This document shows positions 34,190 through 45,700 of a stretch of 64,000 bases of DNA, piece after piece. The notes beneath the pieces are model-generated. The model had not been told where the DNA came from, did no database searches, and saw only the letters and a list, made by a program, of their open reading frames with translations. Position 1 is the stretch's first letter. Every line of letters starts with the position of its first letter. Made by a program: the position numbers and the translations under genes. This DNA comes from Sycon ciliatum (taxonomy: Eukaryota > Porifera > Calcarea > Leucosolenida > Sycettidae), in assembly GCF_964019385.1 (NCBI RefSeq), contig NC_088645.1, positions 15,484,064 through 15,548,063 of the forward strand. The letters are read 5' to 3'.

Positions 34190-34490
34190 AGGCAAGCAGG
34201 CACAGTGGGTTGGTCTTAGACCATGCTTTAGAAACGAGAGGTACTAGCTTCAAGTCTTGTTTGGAAGCGGAAGGATTTTTTTCCGACTGTGCTGCGATCC
34301 ACAGTGAATTGGGAACTTGTGGCCTGGCACGAGGAAAACATGTGGCTAAATGGGATTTCGGCCTTTGGTCTCCGGTTGATGGATCTGGTCTCTCCTCCCC
34401 CACCATTTAGGAGCCGCATCTGACGCCTGATCATGGGATGGTGGCGTCCCACGGAAGCGAAAAGGTGGTGCTTGACCCGCCCTGTAAGCT
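34190..34490 (+). mobile_element. tRNA-derived SINE, copy 2
   Basis: Same family as 25359-25710: A-box-like TGGTCTTAGAC, degenerate B box GCTTCAAGTCTT, and shared body GGAGCCGCATCTGACGCCTG and GGTGGCGTCCCACGGAAGCG. It lacks the 22-bp insertion of copy 1. No clear target duplication, so it is probably older. Confidence 0.8.
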
Positions 34491-34762
34491 AACCAGTGTC
34501 AAGTCCACAGTTGAAGCGGGGAATGAATCCCTTCCTGAATTTGAATGATTCAGCAGCAGAAGAGGATTGAAGATAACTAGCAACACCGTTTAACAGTACC
34601 TTTTGGTCGTGAGCAATGCCTGGTGCTCTTCCATAGCAATCCCAACGAGGGGCTAGCAGCCATAACTGTTCTGTAGCAATCATCATAGTGATCCGGTGGT
34701 CAAGTTTGCTGGAGGAATGTGCAATGCACAACAGTGGAGATGGATGACAATGCACACAGCTT

Positions 34763-35341
34763 CTACTCCCCTGTGCGTCCGCAGCAATCCCACTGGTCAG
34801 CATCAGCCGTCAAGTGCCAGTTGCCGGTCTGACGGTAGTCCGTCCCATGTGAGCTCATTGACGACAGCCTGTCTGCAGAGAAACAAAGTAAAACAGCAAA
34901 GAAAGGAGAGAGGTGGTCACATTGTTGACCGAAACCTACCAGAAACAATAATCCACAGATCCATGGAGAAGATGATCAAGAATGGGGTCTTCACCTGGAT
35001 TTCAGGCAAGACCTGTAAGGAAATTGCAAATGCACAAATGTACATGTATAATGCCGTGATAGAAGGAAGCAACAACATGTCTGAAGAGGTCATGATCCCA
35101 GATCTAGGGCCAACAGTCGACAAATTGCTTACCAGTGATGCGGAGAATATTACCTGTAGAGTTTCAAGATGAAGATTTCCCATTCCTCAAAGTGGCGGCT
35201 GCTGAGTAGATTCTCAATCCGGACTGCCAGTGGAAGATCAGAATCCAGAGGCCTAACAAATTCTACGAGGCCATAGCAGCGGAATGGAATGCTATCCCGG
35301 AGGCGGTAGGCGGTTATTGAGAAGTCGAGTTGAATGCTCAT
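34763..35341 (-). CDS. Candidate spliced gene of unknown function
   Basis: Three segments have good borders. Segment 1 (35341-35154) starts with ATG, encodes MSIQLDFSITAYRLRDSIPF and onward for 62 codons, and ends CAG/GTAATA. Segment 2 (35012-34940) follows TTTCCTTACAG and ends CTG/GTAGGT. Segment 3 (from 34872) follows TTTGTTTCTCTGCAG, joins segment 2 in frame and stops at 34763. Segments 1 and 2 do not join in frame (phase 2 against phase 0), so an exon is missing from the model, the first segment is wrong, or the gene is broken. No known domain. Confidence 0.35.
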
Positions 35342-38300
35342 GGCAATCCATCCGCATGTTGCTCAGCATTCACACAGACACAGACATATACAAACAGAAC
35401 AAATAACCTCCATTACATCACGATGTGGGAAAGCAGATTTTTCATCGACCACCACACCCTAACTGTGCTCTCCAGCCAACCTCGACCCTACGTTGCCATA
35501 GCACACCACCAGCAAAGCGACACATCCGTTGGTACTGAATTCCTTCATACAGCTGTTTCGAGTATAAAACTCTCAACGTTGTGTCGAGGTCGACTGGAGA
35601 GCGCAGTTATGGTGTGATGGTTGATAAAAAGATTTGTACAGAGCCGAATGCTGCTGCTTACCACTTTATCTAGTGCGGGAAAGCAGGCAGAGATAAAGTT
35701 AATGCCATGTCAGATGATAGCGAGAGGGCCCGGGGGGGGGGGGGGGGGGGGGGGAGGGTTGACCTCAGATCAGAGTGTTCAATAGCTGGCAGTGGCAGGA
35801 GGAGAACTGGTCAACCGTCTACTGGTCACGCGTACACACATGGAGAACCCACCATCATAGAGCACACAGTAAGCAGCAATCAGGAACATTGAACATTAAA
35901 TAGTTCGCAGCACCATTTCCCCAAAGAAGGCCTCAGGGTTGGGGATGTGTAAAAGTGCAATTATCAACTTTATGCCTGCAAAGGGCTCATACACCACCAA
36001 CAGGAAACATAAAATTGTCAAATCTCACAACCGTCTGTCGGAGGATTAACACATCCAGCGATAGATAAGAGCATGGCACACTTTGTGCCATGGTTTGACA
36101 TGGATTTAAAAAATGCAAATCGTGATGGGTGTTGTCGCCAGTCGAATTCAGTATGGAAATTGCAAGAAAATGTCAAATGCGCTTACAGTCCATTCAGTAA
36201 AAGGTGATATTCTGGCTTTTCGCCATAAATGGATCAAATTTTGAGTTTTTTCACAATTTTTCTGCAATCCCCCATGGAGTGCTCTTCCAATTATGTTTCT
36301 GAAGTCCATTTCTCCGAAAAGCAAGCCACAACAAGAACAGGATTTCGGTCACGTTTAGTCTTGTAAGCACTGAATTGGGAAAGGCTATGAAAATCCAATC
36401 CGTTTCACTCCACTTCGAACCCCAATTGAGGTACCTTTTTTGGACCCTTTTTCTCACAACAAATTTCGCGGCACTGCACTGTGTGCGATAAAACCACGAA
36501 AAATCGACAAGTACGGAAGCTCGCCAGAGCCAGCGCTCATCTTTTTACGAATGGACATTTCGGATATTGGATTTAGATATCACACAGAAACCGTCATCAC
36601 TGCCCGCTGTGACTTAGAGTTAACTGGTTAGCAGTTTAGCAGACTGATCATTTCACAAAAGAATAAAAAAAGAAGAAGAAGAAATCATGAAATCATAATG
36701 GGCAGCATGAGACCTCGGTGCCAATCATCCAATATCCATCAACTTGGGCAGTAGGCTCGCATGGTATTCACTGAGAACATATTGCGGAGGCGCCATTTCG
36801 AACAAACAGCTACCACGCGATTTGTGATGCTGGTAAGCAGCAGAATGTTCAACTAGACCGACATGTACACGACTATTGTATACCAATATCGATCTACATG
36901 GCATTTACGGTAAAGCAACGCAGCCCTCCCAAGATGAGCGATTTCCAACACAAAATTATCATACAGCGTTGGTGTTAGCGAACACAACATATGTCTGTGC
37001 ACTGGCGTGGATATACAACACTGTCTGACGTCACATGAATATCCACTCATGAAATATCCACCAGATAAGCAAGAGCACAAGCCAACATACCCTTTTGCTT
37101 TGCGAGCGGTGTCGCACTCTGTAGCGATCGGACGCACTCCGTTGCGTGTAATCCCGTCATCCTGGCAAGTCCGCGTCACTATTCAGACCGAGTCCACGAC
37201 GCTCCAAAGATGACTTGCAGAGAGGAAAAGAGGAAGTGGAAGAAATGAGTGACCGGAACAGTTTTGACTTTTTCAGGAAGCGCACTCTACCTTGTCCCGG
37301 CGACCGCCCGCAACAACGGAAGGGGTTCTACATTCTACAGCACCACAACTGGCAAGGCAGTCCAGTGCCGACAGACGGGTGCCTCGCTCTCCGACCATAA
37401 CAAATTAGCCACACGTTATCAGAAGTACGCCACAAATTAAAAAAGTACCAGGTAGAGAACGCAAGTTGAACCCACACTGCCATGCGTCGCTCTTCGCTGA
37501 CAAGTGCTCATCAGGACGAGGTGCATAGTTTTCATTACTTGTGGACTAATGGTCTGGACACGCCTCAACAAGTGTAAGCCGAAATAGCGAGTGAAGAATT
37601 TAGCGAGTGAAGAATTTAGCGACAGTTCAGACACTGCAAACCACAGAGGAACAGACCAATGTCAACAGGTCGATAAATGTACTGCATGTAGGCCTACTTT
37701 TATGGTGTCTGAAGTAGATCTACATGCACCCTTACTTACATCAGTCTTCTTGCAACAGAACACGCGCTTCCACGGAACTCACGCATGCGCAGATCAACTG
37801 AGAATGGCAGTGACTTCTTCACTCGCCTTGGTTTCGAGGAAAAAAAGAGAACAAAACAGCGAAGGCATCAAGGTTGGGTACAGCTGCAATGGAGCAGCAG
37901 TGAAACACTGCATGTACAACAGCCGTGTGGTTGGCGGAGAACAGATACCTGCCATGGCCCAAATCAAACAAAATGAAGTTGATTCGGAAAGAAAAAAAAG
38001 ATTTCTAGATAAAGCCATGGCTAACGACGCCAAACACTTACCGACAATGAAGCCGCTGCGTGAAACGTCTCATGCGACTGCTGTTACATAGCGTAAATCT
38101 GTCTTTACATACATGTACCAATACCACTCACCATTTTGCCAGTGTTCTCAAAGACGCATGGCTTTTCGTCCAGTCCCTATTCTGTTTCAGGCCTCAACCA
38201 TTCCGTTAGCGAGCGGTTTAGGTACTAGTGCGCCAATATTAGAGGCTACCCGAAACTAACTTTTCACGATGGAGCATCGTATACGCCAAGAAAATACAAG

Positions 38301-39000
38301 TCACAGCTCAGTTTGCTTCAGGTACAAGAGCACAAAGCGCCAACCACCACTTAGGAAGAGGAAACTCAGAGAAAACTGAAACGCAACCGTCAGCGACAAC
38401 AACATCGAGGAAAATGAGTAGGTAGGCCGCTGCTCGAAAGAAATTCTGCAGCTGTGTACCAATTCCGGGAAGCTAGAAAGCGTTGCAGTGCAGGATGTGC
38501 ATGGGGTCATGGGGTCACGGGGTCATCTCCCGGTAGACTGCTGGATAAGCAGTTGTATGTGCACGAAGCTACGCCTAGCGCCTACGTAGCTACGGAGATG
38601 GTGGGAGACGAATGTTCGAGAAGACTGGATACATCCATGGAGAGTATTACGTACTCGCCGTTTATTGGTCAACGCGGGCTGGGAGAGCACGTGGCAGACG
38701 TGACCCGAGTGACTGGAAAAATAATCATAATGTTGGGACATGTCTACCATGGGCGTCGCGCATCGGAGCATCGCGTCCCGGTTTACTGTACTACTAGTCT
38801 GCTAGTCTAGTCTGTAGTCTACTGTCACAAGCGTCCATCGCCGAAGAACGGGGGGGGGGTGAGGGGGTCAACCACGGAATCGGAGACGGTAGACCGTTCT
38901 TATTTGTACATACAGTCAATGCACAGTTGAGTCACCGTGTATCCACATACCAGTACAGGTATGCTGTGCTTTGTGGTGTGCTACTGTACTCTGACTGTAG
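35342..39000. other. Region without a recognised gene
   Basis: It contains a G23 run (35732-35754), a short tandem duplication of GCGAGTGAAGAATTTA near 37588-37620, and an open frame of 166 codons at 37591-38091 (plus) that resembles no family I know and has long antisense openness as well. No firm exons. Confidence 0.35.
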
Positions 39001-39001
39001 C

Positions 39002-39430
39002 CTTCTTCTTCTTCTTCTTCTTCGGCGCCCTACACCACGGTACAGAGTACAGTAGATCTACACTACAGTGGTCAAGTAGATCTACTACAGCGCTGTACAG
39101 CAAGTCTACAGTCGTAGATCGATCGCTAGCCTAGCACCCATGCGGGCCATAGCCAGCCAGCTACAGAATCTAGTAGTAGAGGCTAGTCCCAGGCTACATG
39201 TAGATGCTTACACCCGGTACCTGGTAGATCTACACGGAGTCTGTACAGCCGAGACGAGCACTGTCACGTATATGTACCAGGTATACCTGGCAGATCTACA
39301 TTACTATTGTAACCTCTTGCCGTCTTGGTACATGTAGTACTAGTAGCGACATGTAGATCTACTGCCGTACTGTACTGGTAATGGTATGCTTGTCCTTGAT
39401 GGCTTGGGGTCAGATCCAGATCTACACGCA
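39002..39430. repeat. CTT microsatellite and cluster of GTAGATCTAC palindromes
   Basis: A (CTT)n run at about 39003-39024 is followed by six AGATCTAC occurrences between 39053 and 39425, several as the full palindrome GTAGATCTAC. Spacing is irregular, so it is not a simple tandem array. Confidence 0.6.
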
Positions 39431-40307
39431 ACTCGATTGACCGAGCTTCCTTTAGTTTTGACATGCACAACACATACACAGCACATGGTGACTTTTTTTT
39501 TGCCTGATGCCAGTGATGGTCGTGCAATGGTGAAACTGGAGTTGCAATAAAATTGTGTTCCACTTTACTTGCATGGCTATGTTATGTAGATAATAATTAT
39601 TGTTTGCGCTATCGAGGAAAATGTCAATGCAATGACATTGTATGCATTGTAGATCTGCATTTTAGTGACGAAAATGCTCAGCTTGTTTCCATGCACTCAC
39701 CTTGTACGTGCGGTTCAAGCTACCAAATCATAATAATTATTATGGACTTGCCCAGAGAAACCCGACCTCACGAACAATAATGGGGGGGGGGGGGGCTACG
39801 CGACCCCAGCACCACACACACACCCCTCTGCGAACTTGCATGCCGCGCTACATTACTCGTGAGGTTGGATTTCTCTGGCCAGAGCCGTAATTTTGCTGAT
39901 TTAGGTCAAGCTAAGCCATTAAAATAACCCACGTGCGACCGTGAGATCAAACTAAGAAGAAAATAACACACACTGCAGCATTAGAAGCCTATCCAGCATT
40001 CACAGAATTCAAGATTCCGTACAAGAATGTTCGAATTTATTCCGGCATATGCTGGAAAGTTGGTGGAACCTCAAGTCTGTTGCCTTTCTACAAGAACAAG
40101 AAGCATGTAAACCGACTGCTCCCTCCACTGGTTATTCATGCATACACTGCAGCACAGTTCCGACAGAGAGTGGACAGCAGGCACACTACTTCCATGCAAC
40201 CTAGATTATGTCCGTGAGGAGTATACCTCCGTGACAAATCCAGTCAGCCACCCAAGAGCAAACCACTCAGCGGCACCTCTCACTCTGACAAAACCACTGA
40301 CAGCAGC

Positions 40308-40313
40308 AGGAGC

Positions 40314-40354
<41 letters not shown>

Positions 40355-40356
40355 GT
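40308..40356. repeat. GCA trinucleotide microsatellite
   Basis: (GCA)n run, about 14 units; the corresponding place in the second copy (53708-53730) has a much shorter run. Confidence 0.9.
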
Positions 40357-40554
40357 AGAGCACACTGAGGAGTTTAAGTTTGTTTTATTTGAAAGGTGGC
40401 CAAAGCCAGCAGCCACCGCAAGGTGTCAGAAGACCAGCAATAGCGACACCTTGCATGGATCCCAGGTTGATGATAATCTGGGTATACAAAATAGAACACA
40501 TGCATGCATGCACACACGGAAACCCGCACACACACCAACACGCATGTACGCACG

Positions 40555-40603
<49 letters not shown>

Positions 40604-40734
40604 ACAAATACATGCCCACAAACATGGGTGAGCATGCGGTTACAGATTTAGGCAACAAGCCGTGAACGTGATACCAAGTACTCCTCTGGCATATCAAGAT
40701 CTACAATGATCATCCGAAACAAAGTGAGTGTCAC

Positions 40735-40944
40735 TTGACCCCCTGTTTGAACCATAAGGTCTACTGCAATACCTATTTATCTGAGATACGACACAATGAT
40801 CACACAGCAATGACGCAACAAAGTCCTTTTCCGTCGTTACTCACAGTTTTGTGTGAAACACTCATCACACATCATGATACAGCATTATCTGAGATACGTA
40901 TGGTCAATGCCAGGTACCAATGCGATAGGATAAGAAACGTTTGA
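40735..40944. other. Conserved block of unknown nature in the duplicated module
   Basis: It is nearly identical to 54169-54378, with the plus frame open in both copies (LNHKVYCNTYLSEIRHNDHT...); the two predicted peptides differ at two positions over about 65 residues. No domain is recognised and no start context or splice site is decisive, so coding status is unproven. Confidence 0.35.
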
Positions 40945-41164
40945 GTGTAGTACTGCACAGCCGTACACAAAACCAGTAAATGAATGCCAAAATATGATCT
41001 TCACGCTTCGAGTACATGCCAGGGACACGTACACTTTGTTTTAGCTCCACAGCACTTGAACGAGAAAAACATCCAGCTGTCAGATTTCATTTGCCACCAC
41101 AATGCATGTGTGTGCCCACGAGGCTGCAGATAGCTGCATGTCGTTACCGTACCGCTGGAGTATA

Positions 41165-41372
41165 CAGCGCACTGGAGTATAAGCCATACCATCGTAGTAT
41201 AAGCCATACCATCGTAGTATAAGCCATACCATCGTAGTATAAGCCATACCATCGTAGTATAAGCCATACCATCGTAGTATAAGCCATACCATCGTAGTAT
41301 AAGCCATACCATCGTAGTATAAGCCATACCATCGTAGTATAAGCCATACCATCGTAGTATAAGCCATACCAT
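41165..41372. repeat. 20-bp minisatellite (about 10 copies), copy A only
   Basis: The unit TAGTATAAGCCATACCATCG is repeated almost without variation. In the duplicate at 54600-54690 only one AGTATAAGCCATACC is present, followed by about 60 unrelated bases. Confidence 0.95.
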
Positions 41373-41535
41373 CGTACTGTATAAGGCGCTACGACTGTTT
41401 TTTGTGTGTGTAAACTACTGGTGTTTAAAGCGAGGCTTGTACTGCGTAAAGTACGGTACCTGTAGCGGCTGGTCAGTCTGTATTCCATTTCCACCACTAT
41501 GACACATGCAGTCAGTTTTGGACTGGAGTTCTTAC

Positions 41536-41694
41536 CTTCAAAACACTTTCCAGCCACCGTCACATTGAATGTCGAGTAGCAGGCAACATCCGCCACATCT
41601 CTGATTTGATACTGCTTGGACATGACAATGATGATGATGTCAGGATAGATTGATTCAGGTATAGCCACGACGACATCCTGGATGTACCCTTGAC
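41536..41694 (-). CDS. Probable internal exon (phase 1-1), copy A
   Basis: This 159-bp open segment lies between acceptor ATATTTATACAG and donor GAAG/GTAAGAAC. It encodes 52 full codons plus split codons at each side (QGYIQDVVVAIPESIYPDI...STFNVTVAGKCFEG). Both borders are phase 1, typical of movable extracellular modules, and the peptide has alternating hydrophobic strands, but I cannot assign a family. The corresponding segment at 54848-55002 keeps both splice sites but has lost 4 bp. Confidence 0.55.
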
Positions 41695-41999
41695 CTGTAT
41701 AAATATTACACATTGCCAGACAGTGGACACGACAAAGTACAATCTTATGAGATACTAACAGATCCTATAGAAATATATACTGGGATCGTATGTCATGCCA
41801 CTCTATTCACTATTTTGCACGCGTTTCTGCTAAACACTGTCTTGTATGGGCCAGGTACAGGTGATACATGATTGTAACGTTGGAAAGCTATTCATGCATG
41901 CTTGTCCACCTGGCAAAATCTAAGGTGCTAGGCACACGGAAAATGTGTAGGCAGGCGTAGAACGCCAAGAAAAAAACTGTTCCAAGCACGAACACACTC

Positions 42000-42052
42000 A
42001 TACACACACACACACGCACGCACACACACGCACGCACGCACACACACACGTG
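42000..42052. repeat. CA/CG-rich microsatellite
   Basis: Imperfect (CA)n with CGCA interruptions; counterpart at 55325-55412. Confidence 0.9.
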
Positions 42053-42269
42053 ACGGCATGTGCACAGAAAACCCATAAACATGCTCCAACAGTATCTAAC
42101 CTTCTTCATCCTGCTGTCACAGTTAATGCATTTCTTAAATTGATTGTCTCTGCCGTGATGAGGCCTGATACAGGCATAGCAAAACAAATGGAAAAGATTT
42201 TCATTTCAGGACTGAAATATTAGTAATGTTCAATAGAAAGTATTTGTACAGCTCTGGCCAGAGAAATCT

Positions 42270-42455
42270 AACTCATGAGCAAAGTAGTGTCACATTCCAG
42301 TGCACAGAATAGTGTGTGTGTGTGTGTGTGTGTGCGTGCGTGTGTGTGTGTTGTGTGTGTTTTGTGTGTGTGTGTGTGTGTGTGTATGTGTGTGTATGTG
42401 TGTGTGTGTGTGTGTAACTCATGAGCAAAGTAGTGTCACATTCCAGTGCACAGAA

Positions 42456-42500
<45 letters not shown>

Positions 42501-42529
42501 CGTGTGTGTTGTGTGTGTTTTGTGTATGT

Positions 42530-42560
<31 letters not shown>

Positions 42561-42570
42561 CATGCGCGTG
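42270..42570. repeat. GT microsatellites with 144-bp internal duplication
   Basis: AACTCATGAGCAAAGTAGTG and the following bases occur at 42271 and again near 42416, each followed by a long GT run. Copy B (55630-55850) has the unit only once. Confidence 0.9.
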
Positions 42571-42724
42571 TGTGTGTAGTGCTAGGGATGTGTAGTGCCC
42601 TGCGCTATGTTAATGCATGAGTTACGACTCCTACGGGAAGTACCATATGAAAATACAATCCTCCCGAAAATTAAAAAAATACAAAGCTACCAAAACATTC
42701 GTCTTCTTAAACGTACTACAGTTC

Positions 42725-45700
42725 CAAACTTCCCTTGAATGAGTGTGGGGTTGAAAGCAAGGCCAAGCCACTGTTCAATGCCAAGCATCTCTTGTCCACA
42801 GAATCACTGCCCATGGAGTATCAAAGCTATGCGAGCTGTTCATTTGCAAGCGTTCCACAGCCACACACTCACACTTCCCATTTGGGAGTGAGGTTGAATT
42901 CAAAACTGAGCCATCATACATTGCCAAGCAACATCCATCCCGAATAACCGGGAACGGAGACACAAGGTTGGCAAATCATTCATTTTTCAAGACAACCGGA
43001 GCTTAATACTTCCCTTGAAGGAGTGATGATGAACGCAACACTGAGATTCCATTTACTGCTAAGCAACACACGTCTCGAATTAGAGAAAAAGAGTAACCAA
43101 GCTTCCCCCATTCATCTTGTCAAGCATACCAAAAAGCCTCACACTTCCCTTGAAGGAGTGAGGTTCAATGCAAGACCTACCAATTATCTAATGCCCAGCA
43201 ACACATGCCCCGAATCAACGGGAACAGAGTCACCACACTGACCAACGGTTAATCTTGTCAAGCATAACAGAACCCCACACTTCCCTTGAAGGAGTGAGGT
43301 TCATTGCAAGACCGCCCCATCATTCACCGCCAAGCAACACATGCCTCGAATAAACAGGACTAAGTTGCCACCACACTGCCCAACTGTTCATCTTGTCAAG
43401 CATACCAAAGCCCCACACTTCCCTTCTAGGAGTGAAGTTCAATGCAAGACCGAGCCATCATTCACTGCCAAGCAACACATGCACCGAATCAACACGATCA
43501 AAGTCCCCACACTGCCCAACCGTTCTTCTTGCCAAGCATACCAAACGCGCACACTTCCCTTGAAGGAGTGAGTTGTAATGCAAGACGTAGCCATCCTTCA
43601 CTGCCAAGCAACACGTACCCAAATCAACGGGATCAAAGTCGCCACAATGCCCAATCGTTCATCTTGTCACGCACACCAAAGCCCCACACTTCCCTTGAAG
43701 GAGTGAGGTTCAATGCAGAAAAGAGCAATTATTCATTGCCAAGCAACGCATGCCCCGAATCACCAGGAACAAAGTCCCCGAACTGCCCAACCATCCACCT
43801 TGTCCAGCATACCAAAGAATCACACTTCCCTTGAAGGAGTGAGGTTCAACACACAAGACCGAACCATCATTCACTGCCAAGCAACATATACCTCGAATCA
43901 ACGGGATCGCAATCTCCGCACTGCCCAACCGTTCATCTTGTCAAGCATACAAAAGCCGCACACTTCCCTTGAAAGAGTGAGGATCAATGCAAGGCCGACC
44001 GTTCATTCACTGCCAAGCAACGCACTCGCCAAATCAAAGGAAACAGAGTCCCCACACTGCCCAACCGTTCATCTTGTCAAGCATATTAGGGCCCCACACT
44101 TCACTTGAAGGAGTGAGGTTCAATGCAAGACCGAGCCATCATTCACTGCCAACCAACAAATGCCAAGAATCAAAGGGATCAAAGTCGCCATACTGCCCAA
44201 CCAGTCATCTTGTCAAGCATACCAAAGCCCCACACTGCCCTTGAAGGAGTGAGGATCAATGCAAGATCGACTGATTATTCACTGCCAAGCAACTCAGACG
44301 CCTAATCAAGGGGAACAGAGTCCCAACACTGCCCAAACCGTTCATCTTGTCAAGCATACCAAAGCCCCGTACTTCCCTTGAAGGAGTGAGGTTCAATGCA
44401 AGACCGACCCATCATTCACTACCAAGCATAACATGCCCCGAATCAACGGGATCAAGGTCCCCACACAGCCCTCCCGTTCATCTTGTCAAGCACATCAGAG
44501 TCCCACACCTCCCTTGAAGGAGTGAGGTTCAATGCCAGAGGTTCAATGGAGGATCGATCCATCATTCACTGCCAAGCAACACATGCCCCGAATCAACGGC
44601 ATCAAAGCCTCCACACTGCCCAAACGTTCATCTTGTCAAGCATAGCAAAGCCTCACACTTCCCTTGAAGGAGTGAGGTACAATGCAAGACCGAGCAATCA
44701 TTCACTGCCAAGCAACACATGTGTAAATCAACAGGATCAAAGTCGCCACACAGCCCAACCGTGCATCTTGTCAACCACACCGAAGCCCTGCACTTCTCTT
44801 GAAGGAGTGAGGTTCAATGGAAGATCGATCCATCATTCACTGCCAAGCAACAAATGCCCCGAATCAACGTGATCACAGTCTTCGCACTGCCCAACCGTTC
44901 GTCTTGCCAAGCGTACCAAAGCCCCACGCTTCCCTTGAAGAAGTGAGGATCAATGCAAGATCGACCGATCATTCACTGCCAAGCAACGCACTCACCTTAT
45001 CAAAAGGAACAGAGTCTCCAAACTGCCCAACCGTTCATCTTGTCAAGCATATTAGGGCCACACACTTCCCTTGAAGGAGTGAGGTTCAATGCCAGACCGA
45101 GCCATCAATCACTGCCAACAAACACATGCCCCGAATCAACGGGATCAAAGTCGCCACACTGCCCAACCGTTCATCTTGTCAAGCATACCAAAGCCTCACA
45201 CTGCCTTTGAAGGAGTGAGGATCAATGCAAGTTCTACCGATTATTCACTGCCCAGCAACTCACACGCCCAATCACGGGGAACAGAGTCCCCACACTGCCA
45301 AACCGTTCATCTTGTCAAGCATATCAGAGCCCCACACTTCCCTTGAAGGAGCGAGGTTCAATGCCCGACCGAGCCATCATTCACGGCAAACCAACACATG
45401 CCCAGAATCAACGGGATCAAAGTCGCCACACTGCCCGACCGTACATCTTGTCAAGCATACCAAAGCCCAACACTTCCCTTGAAGGAGTGAGGTTCAATGC
45501 AAGATCGACCCATCATCAGTCGCAGCACTGCCCAAGCGTTCATTTTGTCAAGCATACCAAAGCCTCACACTTCCCTTGAAGGAGTGAGAATCAATGGAAG
45601 ATTGACCGATTATTCACTGCCAAGCAACTCGGACGCCTAATCAAGGGGAACAGAGTCCCCACACTGCCCAACCGTTCACTTTGTCAAGCATACCAAAGCC

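Larger units (their letters stand above)
39590..42725. repeat. Segmental duplication module, copy A
   Basis: It matches 52800-56005 in order and orientation through long stretches: the poly-G edge, a GCA microsatellite, CA and GT microsatellites, the block at 40735-40945, the exon at 41536-41694, and the edge of the 136-bp satellite. Its two edges are inverted relatives of one another (GAGGTTGGATTTCTCTGGCC at about 39860; GGCCAGAGAAATCTAACTCA at about 42255), so the module could itself be an element with long inverted ends. Confidence 0.85.

Noticed and set aside
37591-38091. 166-codon plus-strand ORF as a gene
   Set aside because: It contains a short tandem duplication at its start, has comparable antisense frames, and shows no recognisable domain or splice context.
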